Below are positions 31,378 through 41,100 of a DNA stretch of 64,000 nt, piece after piece. The number at the start of each line of letters is the position of its first letter. Within the stretch, counting starts at the first letter, position 1. This stretch comes from Pyropia yezoensis (lineage: Eukaryota > Rhodophyta > Bangiophyceae > Bangiales > Bangiaceae), in assembly GCA_009829735.1 (NCBI GenBank), contig CM020620.1:25580020-25644019 (forward strand). Reading direction: 5' to 3'. The translations under genes and the position numbers were made by a program. The notes beneath the pieces were generated by a model that was not told where the DNA came from, did not search any database, and saw only the letters and a program-made list of their open reading frames with translations.

Positions 31378-32142
31378 ATGGCCTTCCTCCCCACCCCTGC
31401 CGTCCTCGGCGGCACTCCCCACAGCCGCCCCGCCGTCACCCCCCGCGGTGGGCGTGCTGCGCGGGCGACAGCCCCTGCTTGGCGGGCGGCGACGCTGCGC
31501 GCCAGCGCGGAGGGTCCCAGCGGCGGTCAAGGCAGCGGCTCGGTCGCGGACATCCCCCCCGAGGAGGTGCGCTCCCTGCTGTCGTCGGCCGACTATGTGG
31601 ACCGCATCTCGGCGCTCAACCGGTCGCGCGCGTTCGGCGACGACCGGCTGGGCATCCTCCTGGACCTGGTGCGGTCGGACCCCAACGCGCAGGTGCGCTA
31701 CCTCGCCGTCGCGCAGCTGATTGACGCGGGCGCCGACGACAAGGCGGCGGTCCTGAACGTGGTGCGGGACGTCATGGCCAACGACGCGGAAACGTCTGTG
31801 CGGGCGGGCGCGGCGGACGTGGTGTGTGGGCTCCGGCTGGTCGAGGCGTACGACGACCTGCTGGCGTGCTACGAGGCCAACGCGGACTGGATGGTCAAGA
31901 TGAGTGTCGTGGCGGGGCTTGGCGAGCTGGGGGATCCCCGCGCGTACGAGTTCCTTGTGGGTGTCTTGGGGGGGGAGGACGTTAGCGGGATGGGCATGCT
32001 CCACACCGCCGCCGTTGGCGCGCTGGGCGAGCTGGGTGACGCCCGCGCCGTCGACGTCGTGCGGGGGTGGATGGACTCGGAGGATGGGATGATGCGCGAC
32101 CGCGCGACGGATGCGTACAAGCAGCTGACGGGAGAGGCGTGA
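31378..32142 (+). CDS. plastid-targeted HEAT-repeat protein, NblB / PBS-lyase-like
   Basis: 254 residues from ATG 31378; the frame is open further upstream but that part is low-complexity. Residues 1-45 are rich in Ala, Arg, Ser and Thr with no acidic residues, as in a chloroplast transit peptide. From about residue 58 the sequence DIPPEEVRSLLSSADYVDRI opens a HEAT-like array with repeated units such as VRYLAVAQL and the twin GELGD motifs near the end. This layout is that of the cyanobacterial NblB / CpcE-type bilin-lyase-like family, where members attach or remove bilins or act in tetrapyrrole metabolism. NblB homologues occur across oxygenic phototrophs, so this alone does not prove phycobilisomes. 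It is divergent from allantoinase. Confidence 0.85.
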   Translation: MAFLPTPAVLGGTPHSRPAVTPRGGRAARATAPAWRAATLRASAEGPSGGQGSGSVADIPPEEVRSLLSSADYVDRISALNRSRAFGDDRLGILLDLVRSDPNAQVRYLAVAQLIDAGADDKAAVLNVVRDVMANDAETSVRAGAADVVCGLRLVEAYDDLLACYEANADWMVKMSVVAGLGELGDPRAYEFLVGVLGGEDVSGMGMLHTAAVGALGELGDARAVDVVRGWMDSEDGMMRDRATDAYKQLTGEA

Positions 32143-33317
32143 GGTGGGTGAGGCCAGCAATGGGGGGGGGGAGCGACCGCGGGGTTGGGGTGGGGAATCG
32201 GTGGCAATAGGGTGCACACGGAGACGGGGAGGGGATGGCAGGAGGTGGGGGTGGTGGGGTTGTGGGGGAGGCTTGCCCGTCATGCTGTTAAAGAGACCAA
32301 CTTGGGGATGGGTCAAGGGCAAGGTCCGGGCGACGGCCCAGTGCCGCGCGGTCAGGTGCCAGTGGGTAGCGGCAGGCATTCTTTCATCTGGGAGCATTGT
32401 GGCAGGCCGGCAATGCGGCGCGTGAGTGTCGTGCCGCGGGTGCGGCACCGTGGGTTCCGCGAAGCCGTCCGCGTCGAGCAGAGACTGACTGGCAGTGGAC
32501 ACACGGGTGAGGCACATTCCTTCATCAAGGCTCATTCACCCGGAAGAGTTCGGTCGCCGCTGCGCAACGAAACCATTGCGCACCTCCACAAGGTACTACC
32601 ACCACCGCCGCTCTACCTCCATGACCGCTGCCCTGCTGTCCCCGTCTCTGCCGCGCCACGACAGCGCAGCCAGTGAGCGCTGCCGCGGCCACAGCCGACG
32701 GTCTACCTGATCAGCGTTAAGAAGAGCGGCGTCCAGATCGCTTCGGGGACTCGTACACCTCGGCTGTTGGGACAGCCCCACAGTTCCATGGCAGACTGAC
32801 GCAAGCTCGGGGTACTATACATGAGTAAACGGCTCACCAACGGGTCATCAACCCCCTCTGTAGGACACACGACTTCATCCTGAGACCGTGACCCACCAGA
32901 GCGTCAAGGACGGGGGCACCGGAGAGCAGCTCTGCACTGTCAATGGTCGAAACTGATTGTTGTAGTGGCACGTGGCGAGAAAAAAGTGGATGGTTTGTGC
33001 ACGTGGCAGACAAACCATGTGGACCTACAATTTCTGAGAGGGGACTTAGACCACACGTCGTGGATCCGCTACAAACTGGCGTGCTCCGACAGCGACGATC
33101 CTCGACACCGGCAGACGTTACGGTGCGCTCAGCTCTGTGGCCGACCCCTCACAGCTCAGCTCATCCTCGACACCGGCAGACGTGCGCTCTGCTCCGTGGC
33201 CGACCCCTCACAGCTCGGGGGTTGCATCTTCCTCCTAACCCCTGCTGTCCAGTTCGTGGTCGCTGCGTCCCGTTCCTACCTCTCCTTTCGCATCTATCCA
33301 ACCACTTCTCTGTCACC
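32143..33317. other. intergenic upstream of GET4, with a tandem duplication
   Basis: No gene recognised. A ~60-bp unit is duplicated at 33098 and 33163 (period 65 bp), just before the GET4 start, with the shared parts CCTCGACACCGGCAGACG and GTGGCCGACCCCTCACAGCT. Confidence 0.55.
33098..33220 (+). repeat. two-copy tandem repeat, period 65 bp
   Basis: Copies at 33098-33157 and 33163-33217 with small differences (a GTTACG insertion in the first). It lies 100-220 bp before the GET4 ATG, so inside its promoter or 5' UTR. Confidence 0.8.
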
Positions 33318-34379
33318 ATGACGTCTCTAGCGTCCGCCGAGAAGCGCGTCGCCCGCGCCTTCGACACCTCTGACTGGTACGCCGCGGAGCAGGCGGTACG
33401 GGCGCTTTATCACCGCCAGGCGACGGGAGCTCGCAAGGAGGCGCCGGCGCCACCAGCAGTGGCGGCAGCCACCCTACGCTCCGGCGCGGCGCGACTGCTG
33501 GCGGCGGGGCAGATCACTGCGGGCACCAGCATTGCGCTACTGCTCGTCGAGCACTGGGCGTCGGGGGGTCCTGTTGGCGGCGGCCGCGGGGCAGCCGCGG
33601 CTGGTGGGCCCGGGCGGGTACCGTACGGTTCTGGGGGCTCGGACGAGGCGCTGCTGGCGCTGGCCGACGCGTATGGTGATCCCGCTGACCTGGATGAGTC
33701 TGGCCGACGCGAGTACTTGCGCTTCCTCCGTGCTGCAATTGCCTTCTCCTCGTCGCCGCCGTCGGCAGGTGGGGGGGGCGCAGGCGCGGTGGGTCCGACG
33801 GAGCATGGTGACGCCCGTCTCCACGCACGGGCTGGTGCGGCGGCGGCGGCAGCGGGGGACTTCCCCGCCGCATCCCGTCACTATCTCTACTCGGACGACC
33901 CAAAGGGCCACGCGGCCGCGCTCCTGTCCTGGTCCGACACGGTTCTCGCCTCAGAGATACCCCTGCTGCTGACGCGGGCGGTGCTGTCCTACCTGGCCGC
34001 CGGCGACGGGGGGGGTAGCGGCCCCGCATACGGGGACGGCAACCTGGCCGACGCCAAGGTGGTGCGCGACGAGTTTGTCGCAGGCGTCAGCTGGCCGACG
34101 GCTGAATACGGGTCACCCGCAGCGCCCCCGCTGGCCAACTTTTGCACGCTGACACTGGCGGCGGCCGCCCGTGGCCGTGCGGCGGCGCCATTGTGGGCGA
34201 CGCTCCGCCAGACGTACGCGGCGAGCCTCGGGCGGGACCCGTCGCTGGAGCGTCTGCTGGTAGCGGTGGGGCAGGCATGGTTTGGGGTGGAGCCGCCGCG
34301 GCCGCCTGGGGGTGGGGGGGGGATGTTTGGGGGGCTGATGGGCGAAATGATGCGGGGCATGATGACTGGCGCGCGGTGA
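33318..34379 (+). CDS. GET4: GET4 / TRC35, tail-anchored protein targeting factor
   Basis: GET4 with GET5 forms a cytosolic scaffold that hands tail-anchored proteins to the GET3 ATPase for insertion into the ER. The ATG at 33318 starts the helical-repeat protein of 353 residues, close to the usual ~320-330. The N-terminal alpha-solenoid includes VARAFDTSDWYAAEQAVRAL. Conserved later parts are DPKGHAAALLSWS, the helix LLLTRAVLSYLA, the segment ANFCTLTLAAAARG, the RDPSLERLL helix and GQAWFGV, followed by a Gly/Met-rich tail as in other GET4 proteins. Two Gly/Ala-rich inserts (about residues 85-105 and 150-170) are lineage-specific. It is convergent with NDUFA6; stop codons are 237 bp apart. 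Confidence 0.88.
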   Translation: MTSLASAEKRVARAFDTSDWYAAEQAVRALYHRQATGARKEAPAPPAVAAATLRSGAARLLAAGQITAGTSIALLLVEHWASGGPVGGGRGAAAAGGPGRVPYGSGGSDEALLALADAYGDPADLDESGRREYLRFLRAAIAFSSSPPSAGGGGAGAVGPTEHGDARLHARAGAAAAAAGDFPAASRHYLYSDDPKGHAAALLSWSDTVLASEIPLLLTRAVLSYLAAGDGGGSGPAYGDGNLADAKVVRDEFVAGVSWPTAEYGSPAAPPLANFCTLTLAAAARGRAAAPLWATLRQTYAASLGRDPSLERLLVAVGQAWFGVEPPRPPGGGGGMFGGLMGEMMRGMMTGAR

Positions 34380-34616
34380 GAGGGTACTGAGGAAGGGAGA
34401 AAAAACATTCCGGACGAATGGGGAGGAAGGAGGGAGAGGCAACCGTTAAGAGGGGTGTGTGAACCAAGGGGGATGTGGGCGACAACATCTTGCACTGGAC
34501 ATACTTGTACCCGGCACGTTGGGCGGCAACAGCCAGACAAGGCCAACGCACAGGACGCGTAGTGAGCACAAAAGACGGGAAGCAGAACAAAAAAAGAGGG
34601 AAGAAAAACAAAGTCG

Positions 34617-35324
34617 CTACATGATCGAGCACCCGCTCGTCTTCTCCGCGTGTGCCTTGTTGGCGGCAAGCTCCGCTTCCGAAAACAGGCCCTTCTCGCC
34701 AACGGCCCAGGCCTCAAACTTTCCGTCCTGCTCTGCCTGCCACCGAAGGAACTGGGGCCATGTGGCCACCGACGGGGGCACCAGCTCCAGCTCTGCCCAC
34801 TCTCGCAGCGCCGCCTCCCGCGCCTCCCCCGTCGCGACTGCCGCCGCTGCCGCGCCGCCGTCCCCGCTTGCGGCACCTGCCGCCACAGCCGCCGCCGCCT
34901 CGGACGCTGCCGCCTCCCGCAGCAGCGCCGCCTCATGCGCGAGGAGCACCGCCGTCACCTGGTGGCGACCCTTCCACTGCGCGCGGATCTCGTCAATGTT
35001 TTGGCGCCCCTTGAACACCAACATGTCCAGCACCTTGGCATCCCGCACGCCCGCGTGCATCTCAAACTGAGCGCGAATGCAGTCGCGGATGAGGGCGGGG
35101 GTCTCGTTGAGGTTGTAGTTCTTGCGCATCTCGGGGATATCGCGGATAGACGTGCGGTACAGGTTGAGCACCCGCGACCGTGCCTCGGCAAACGAACCAG
35201 AGAGGGGGGTGGCCTCACGGCCGCTGCCACCCGTTTGGGTGTAGGCCGCCTTGGCTGCCGAGCCGCTGATGCGGGAGCGCGTCACCGCACCAGCGACTGT
35301 GGTGGCGGCCATAGGTGCGCTCAT
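34617..35324 (-). CDS. NDUFA6: mitochondrial complex I LYR subunit NDUFA6 (B14)-like
   Basis: NDUFA6 sits on the matrix arm of NADH:ubiquinone oxidoreductase and binds acyl carrier protein through its LYR motif. The protein has 235 residues; ATG 35324 is used, with a second ATG four codons later also plausible. The LYR motif appears as LNLYRTSIRDIPEM at about residue 52, followed by the helical region with IRDCIRAQFEMHAGV, DMLVFKGRQNIDEI and QWKGRHQV, all matching NDUFA6. An alanine-rich spacer (about residues 140-175) and a C-terminal part rich in Trp and Glu extend it well beyond the animal length of ~130 residues. The N-terminal ~45 residues are Ala/Thr/Ser/Arg-rich and may help import. 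Confidence 0.87.
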   Translation of the reverse strand: MSAPMAATTVAGAVTRSRISGSAAKAAYTQTGGSGREATPLSGSFAEARSRVLNLYRTSIRDIPEMRKNYNLNETPALIRDCIRAQFEMHAGVRDAKVLDMLVFKGRQNIDEIRAQWKGRHQVTAVLLAHEAALLREAAASEAAAAVAAGAASGDGGAAAAAVATGEAREAALREWAELELVPPSVATWPQFLRWQAEQDGKFEAWAVGEKGLFSEAELAANKAHAEKTSGCSIM

Positions 35325-35886
35325 CGTGGGAGACCGGGGATATGACAAAGGTGAAAAGAGGGAAGACGGAGGAGCTAGGGGGGGGGAGAGAAGGAGAGGC
35401 AGGATGAAGACGGGAGGTGAAAGAGCAGCAGGGGCTGGGTGGGGCCCCCCGAAACAGGGTGCCGATCCCTGCCGCCACACGGCGCCCGGCCTTCGTACAA
35501 ATCGGGAGCACGACCGCCAGCAAAAACAGGACCTGTCGTCAAAAAGAGGAGCCCGGGAGCAGTAGCAGGAGGTTGCGGTGGCCGTGCCCACCGCGAACGG
35601 GGTCAGGGAGGGGGGAACGGGGGGAGGTGTGGAGCGGCGCAGAGCCCTGTGGGTGGGTCGTCCGCATGATGAGGCCCGCTTCGACCAGAGCCCACGGTAC
35701 ACCACACGGTAATTGTCGTATAATTCAATGGATTACTTTGAGGCCAGCATGAAAGAAGCATGAAAGAAAAAAGACACGAGGTGACAGGTGGCATTTAACA
35801 CCGGAACAGACCACACACCGTCAAAGGAAAAAACAAAAACACACAAGAGACGTGTCCCTCCTCCCGCCCGCCACTCGGCGGACCCG
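35325..35886. other. intergenic between NDUFA6 promoter and the Tudor-like gene's 3' end
   Basis: AT-richer around 35700-35860. No gene seen. Confidence 0.5.
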
Positions 35887-38160
35887 TCACGCGTTGCCAG
35901 TCCCACCCTTCTTCACCACCCCATTGCCGTTGTTCTCCGGTGGAGCAGCGGTGCCCTTCACTGAAGCGCCCTTAGTGGAGGCGTCCTTTGCGGCGGCGCC
36001 CTTCCCAGCGGCGCCCTGGGCACCCCCCTCAGCCGCGCCCGCCTTGGCCACGCCGGGTACAGCACCGGCCCCGTCCGCCACAGGCGCGGACCCGTCTGCG
36101 GGCGCGTCGTTCGTCGCGCCTCCAGGCGCCACCGCGCTCGCATTCGGGAAGCGTACAGCGCCCGGCAGTCCCGCCCCGCCCCCGCCCGCGCCATCTACCT
36201 CCATCGCGTCGTTGGTGGTACCACCGGCCGCTGATCCAGTGGCCGCCGCCCCCGCCCCAGAGGACGCCTCGGACAACGTTCCCGGCACCGCTGCGGCGGC
36301 CGCCACCCCCGCCGCTGCACCCGCGGCGGCAGCCTCGGCCGGCTCCACCGTCGGCGCAGTCCCCGAGGGGGCGTCGGTACCCTCCCCCGCCAGGCTGGCC
36401 ACCGCCGGCAGCGCACCGATAGGGGAGTCCCGCAGTACCGCCAACAGTTCCTCCCGAAACGCCCCAAACTCGGCCCGGAGAGCCGCACGGTCGGTATTGG
36501 CGCTCTCGACCATGCCCCGCAGGTTCGCCACCTCGACTGCCAGGGCGCTGAGGGTCACGCGGCCGCTACCCTCAGCAGGGCCCTGACCCGCGCCGCCGCC
36601 GCCTTGACGAAGCTCCGCAGTGACTACCTCCACCGCGTGAAGGCGGCCCTGCAAGAGTGCCATGTGCCGCTCGTGTGCAAGCACGTCCCGCGCGTCCACC
36701 ACATCCCGGAGGGAGTCCACATCAGTACCAGCCAGGGGGCTCGCAGACGCAGTCGACTTTTGTGCGACGGCGGCGCGGGAGGGCGTTGTCGGACCCGCCG
36801 CGCCACCGCTAGTGGCCGCGGCGGGGGCGGGGGGGTCCCCGCCGGCCGGTGGGGTGGCGGGGGCGGCCGCCTGGGCGGCGGCCACACCCGCAGCCGCACC
36901 GGCAGCCGCCCCAATAGCCGTCGCCGCTGCGGTCGGTCGCGGCGCCAGCCGGCGGCCCGCGACAGCCGGCGACGCTGACGCCGGCGTTGTCGCCGACGGG
37001 GGCGACGGGGCGGCAGTAGCGCCCGTCCCGGTGGCACTGTCGCCACCGCCCGCGGCGCCGCGGTCCTTTGTGCGCCTCCCACGGGCGGCGGGCGTGTCGG
37101 CCTCCTTTTTCCGCCCATCGGCCGCGGCGGCCTCGTCGCCGTCAGCGGCTGACTTGGCCGCCGCAGGCGTCACCGCAGGAGCCTCGGCCGCCTTGGCAGC
37201 AGCCGCCGATGCACCAGCGCGGGCAGGTGTGGATCGGCCAGTGGGGGGCGGGGCGGCCCCCTTTTTGGCGCCGCCCTTTGGAGTACTAGCACCGCCGCTG
37301 GAGGGAGCGGCCGGCGCGTCCTTAGGTGTATCCGTTGCGGCTGCCGCCGCCGCCGCCGCCGCTGCTGCCACCCCCGCCACTCCCGACGCACCAGCCGCCG
37401 GGGTAGCCGCAGAGCCCTCCTTGGCCGCGCCCGCGCCGGCAGTGGCACCGGCTGCCGGCGGCGATGGCGCCGCTGGCGCCGCCGCCCCCCCTCGGGGCCC
37501 GCGCGCCGCGCGAGCCGCCGCTGCCGCCCCCTCCATCGGGTCCACTGGGGCCGCCACGCCGCCGCCACCGACGGCAGCACCACCGGCACCCCCTCGGGCT
37601 GCTGCTGGCAGGGAACCACGGGTGGCCTTGTGGGCCTTGCGGGAGGCCGCGGTGCCACCGTCGGCTGTCCCCGCCGCCACCTCCGAGTGGCGGCGCTTGC
37701 CGCCGCGGCCACGGGGCTCATCGTCGCCCCCGCCCCCAGCGGCAGCCGCCTTTTTGGCAGCGCTCCCTCCCCCACCCCCCTTGGACGCCCCGCCCTTCAC
37801 CGCTTTGGAGCTCTTGGTCTTGCCCTCGGGGGGGCTGTGCTCGAACACTACCGACATGTCCTTGGGGTGCAGCAGCCGCCACTTTTCCTCGGCCAGCGCC
37901 AGGTGCTCCACGTCCCCATCGTCATAGTCTACGCGGAAGAAGCCACCGGTGGGGTCGTCCCCCTTGAGCGCCCGCTTGGGCACCTTGCCCGGATCCGGCG
38001 GCGCGATAACCCCCCGGAAGTATTGATCCTCGTCGGGCCAGTACACCTCGATGCGGTGCGAGTAGAGGGAGGAGAAGGTCGCCACAAGGGGGGACGCCCC
38101 GTCGCCGCCACCGCCAGCACCTGCCGCGGGGCGGCCGCCGCCACTAGAGCGGCGGGACAT
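35887..38160 (-). CDS. Tudor-like domain chromatin protein, alanine-rich
   Basis: 757 residues from ATG 38160. Residues about 30-105 form a Tudor-like fold: HRIEVYWPDEDQYFRGVI, then GFFRVDYDDGDVEHLAL and EKWRLL. This is the pattern of plant Tudor-type modules found in PDS5-like and other chromatin proteins, which read methylated histone tails. The middle part (about 110-480) is disordered, Ala-rich and dotted with Lys/Arg clusters. A coiled coil follows at about 490-600 (LRDVVDARDVLAHERHMALL, and a later LRGMVESANTDRAALRAEF), pointing to self-assembly. The C terminus is again Ala-rich and ends in a Lys/Gly stretch. Nuclear chromatin role is inferred; the exact family is unknown. Confidence 0.75.
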   Translation of the reverse strand: MSRRSSGGGRPAAGAGGGGDGASPLVATFSSLYSHRIEVYWPDEDQYFRGVIAPPDPGKVPKRALKGDDPTGGFFRVDYDDGDVEHLALAEEKWRLLHPKDMSVVFEHSPPEGKTKSSKAVKGGASKGGGGGSAAKKAAAAGGGGDDEPRGRGGKRRHSEVAAGTADGGTAASRKAHKATRGSLPAAARGGAGGAAVGGGGVAAPVDPMEGAAAAARAARGPRGGAAAPAAPSPPAAGATAGAGAAKEGSAATPAAGASGVAGVAAAAAAAAAAATDTPKDAPAAPSSGGASTPKGGAKKGAAPPPTGRSTPARAGASAAAAKAAEAPAVTPAAAKSAADGDEAAAADGRKKEADTPAARGRRTKDRGAAGGGDSATGTGATAAPSPPSATTPASASPAVAGRRLAPRPTAAATAIGAAAGAAAGVAAAQAAAPATPPAGGDPPAPAAATSGGAAGPTTPSRAAVAQKSTASASPLAGTDVDSLRDVVDARDVLAHERHMALLQGRLHAVEVVTAELRQGGGGAGQGPAEGSGRVTLSALAVEVANLRGMVESANTDRAALRAEFGAFREELLAVLRDSPIGALPAVASLAGEGTDAPSGTAPTVEPAEAAAAGAAAGVAAAAAVPGTLSEASSGAGAAATGSAAGGTTNDAMEVDGAGGGGAGLPGAVRFPNASAVAPGGATNDAPADGSAPVADGAGAVPGVAKAGAAEGGAQGAAGKGAAAKDASTKGASVKGTAAPPENNGNGVVKKGGTGNA

Positions 38161-41100
38161 GGCGCCGCGCCCGCGGGGAGAAGGGGGGGGAAAGTGGAAG
38201 GACGGAAAAGAGGGGAGGGGAGGGGGGGGGGGAGGGGGGCACCGAAGACACCCCGCCGCGGGCGAAAACGCCCGCCAATGAAAGGGAGGACACGGGGGGC
38301 TAGAGGGAGGCGCCCCGACACGACGGCAGCGGCTACCACCCCGTCAGGGGGCGGGGGACAAGAGGAGGGTGTGCAGCGTCGCCACACTCGCCCGGTACGG
38401 GGCCGTGGGAGGAGACCCGATAGGCGCTCGTTGCCGCCGAGCGCGGGGGTAGACGGAGGATGGCGGGTCGCGCCGGGTCAGGCCGGGGCGGGTCCTAGGG
38501 TGGGGCCAAGCGACGGGAAGAAAAAAAAAAAAAATTAAGTCGGGATGGCGACAAACAGGGCAAGGGCGACAACGCGCGGCGGCTCGCGAGTGACCGGCAG
38601 GCAACGAAGGTCGGACGCGCACGGCGGGGGCTGGGGGGGGGAAGGCGCAACGGATGCGCTCGGCCACGGCAAAAGGGGGGGGCAGGCGATGAGAGGGGCG
38701 AGAGGGGGGAGCGTGGGGGAACCCGAAGGGGGCGTGGGGGGAAAGAGCCGTCCGATGCTCTGCGGTCGGGTCGGGTCGGGTCGGGTCGGCAGACGCACGC
38801 GCGCGACGCGGCTTGCCGGCCGGGCGGCACGCGGGCGAGCGGGCGCGCAGGCGGGCGGGCGGGCCGGCCGCCCCGTGGCCGAGCGGGCGGGCGGGCGAGC
38901 GGGCGGGTGAGCAGGCGGGGGCGGTAGCGGGCGGGGGCGAGGTAGCGCGGGCAGGCGGGCGGGCGGGCGGGCGCCGGGGTGGGTGCTCGCGGCGGCGGCG
39001 GCGGGAAACGGCGCCAAACGCGGGGCGAGGTGAAGAAGCGCGCGCGCGCGGCCGCGGCGCGCGGCGCGCGGAGGAGAGAGAGGGTGGGTGGGTGATGCAA
39101 ATGGGGGGTTACTGTTGGCGGTGGTGCCCTGTTTTTGGGGCCGTGGAGGGGGGTGGAGCGGCGCCCTCTCTCCGTTCGGTTGCTCTCTTCTTCTCTGTTC
39201 CTCCTCTGTGTTTGGGGTGGACCGGGCAGTCGGCGAGGCGGATGAGGGGGCCCTCCATCGAGCGTGCAGAGTGGGGGGAGGAGCGGTGGCGGCCGGCGGC
39301 GGCGGCGGCGGGTGGCAACGCGCGCGCGTCCCCAGCGCACCCACCGCAAGCGGCCGCCCCGCGGGGCGCGGCGGCCACCGCCGCCAGGGGCGGCGCGGGG
39401 AGGTGCACGGGGAGAGGGGGGGAGGGGGTAGTGTGCGTGGGGCGGCGGAGGGAGGGGGGCGGGGGGGGGGATGCGTGCGCGGGCGCCGTCCAAGCCGCCC
39501 GCCACCGCGCTGCCGCGACGGGAGCCACCAGGGGAGCCGCCGCCCCGCCTCTTCCCCCCCCCCCCCACCCACCCCGCCCCCGCTCCCCCGGCGTCCCCCA
39601 CCCCCGTCGTGATTCTCACCGCTCTTCTTTTGGTCCCTTGCTTGTCCTCTTTTTGCCAGTCCCCCACCGACCGCGTCACCGCCGCTGCTGCCGCCGCCCG
39701 GCGGCTGCTCGTGGGACCACAGACACGGGCACCCAGCGGCGCCCCCTGTCCCCCCCTCCGATCGCGCCATCCGTCCCGTCGCCCACCCGCCCGCCCGCCC
39801 GCGGCGCCTCGCGGGGTGAGGGCGACCGCGACGTGGAAGGGGGGACGGCGACGACGGGGAGGTGTTCCGCCCGCTGGCCCCCTCTCCCGTTTGCCTGGCA
39901 TCAGACGGGGGTGGCAAGAGGAAGGGGGCGCTCCAGCCCGGCGCACACATCCGGCCTGCCTCGTCGTCCTTCCCACCCCCCCCAACTCTTCTCGTGTTCT
40001 ATTTCCATTTTCACCCGTTGTCCTGCCGAAGCGGCTCGCCGTCGCATCGTCCTCCCCCGTTTTCCTTCTCCCCCGCCCGCCTCCTGTCTTTCTGCCTCCA
40101 ACATTTGAGCCAACGCCGTCCAGGCAGGGGGTGGCGGTGGCCTTCCCCTCCCCCCCTTGCTCAGCTCCTCAGCCACACCCCATCCCACCCCACGCCCACT
40201 ATGGGAGAGGCCTCTGCTCCAAACGCCCCCTACTCCTCTGCCCCTCCGCACAATGTCTGGCGGAAAGCCGGCAAGGCGCGCAGAAGCCCAATTGCGAGCA
40301 AAACGTCTCGCGTCGTAGCGGCGGCGACAACTCTCGCTTGACCCCTCCCCTCCTTTGGTGCCATGCGCGTCTTCTCCCGCGGCGCGGCAAAGGGGGGGTG
40401 TGGGGGGGGGGGGTGGCGGGGGTGAGGACCAAACCCCCCCCCCCTGCACAGAGAGGCGTTTGCAGTGGGTCGCGCCGCGCGGAGCTGTGGCCAGTCCGTC
40501 GGCGCCTCCCCCCTTCACAGCCGGTGGCTGTCGCTCGCGTGAGGGCAACCGGCGGAATAGGCGGGGCGACCGACAACAAGAGGCGAACGGGACAGAAGGA
40601 GGTGCTGCCAGACGCTACCGCCCACTCCCCCTCCCCCGAGGGAAGCGTCCTACAGAAAAAAAAAATGGAAATAGGTGTAACGAACGGCTGCCACCGTCGG
40701 TAGTGGCACAGACCCCGGGAGGGGAAATGGCTAATAAGGCCCCCTTGCTCTGACTCTTTCCTCCTCCCATGCCGCCGCGGCAGGCATCCAAAGCACTGGT
40801 GTGAGCAGCGGGCGGAGGAGGGCGGGACGACAGCACCTACCGGCGGCAGCCGCCCACACGGCCAGCAGGCCAACTAAAGGTTGTGCACGGAGTGGAGAGG
40901 GGGGGCGGGGAGTACGACTGCGAGAAACACGCTGGGCAGGTGGAGGGGCAGCGCTGCTGGTGCCGTGGAGGGACGGCCGACCCGTTCGCGCCAAGCACTT
41001 GCGCGCATGCAGACAGTGGGCGTCGATGCGGTCGAGCGTTGGACCCGTCCGCACCGTGGTGCCGCAAGACCGCCGGGTGCCGCCCTGCGGCCGAGCGCTG

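Noticed and set aside
38495..39985. Overlapping 400-500-codon frames on both strands
   Set aside because: Open in several frames at once because of extreme GC content and (GCGG)n repeats.
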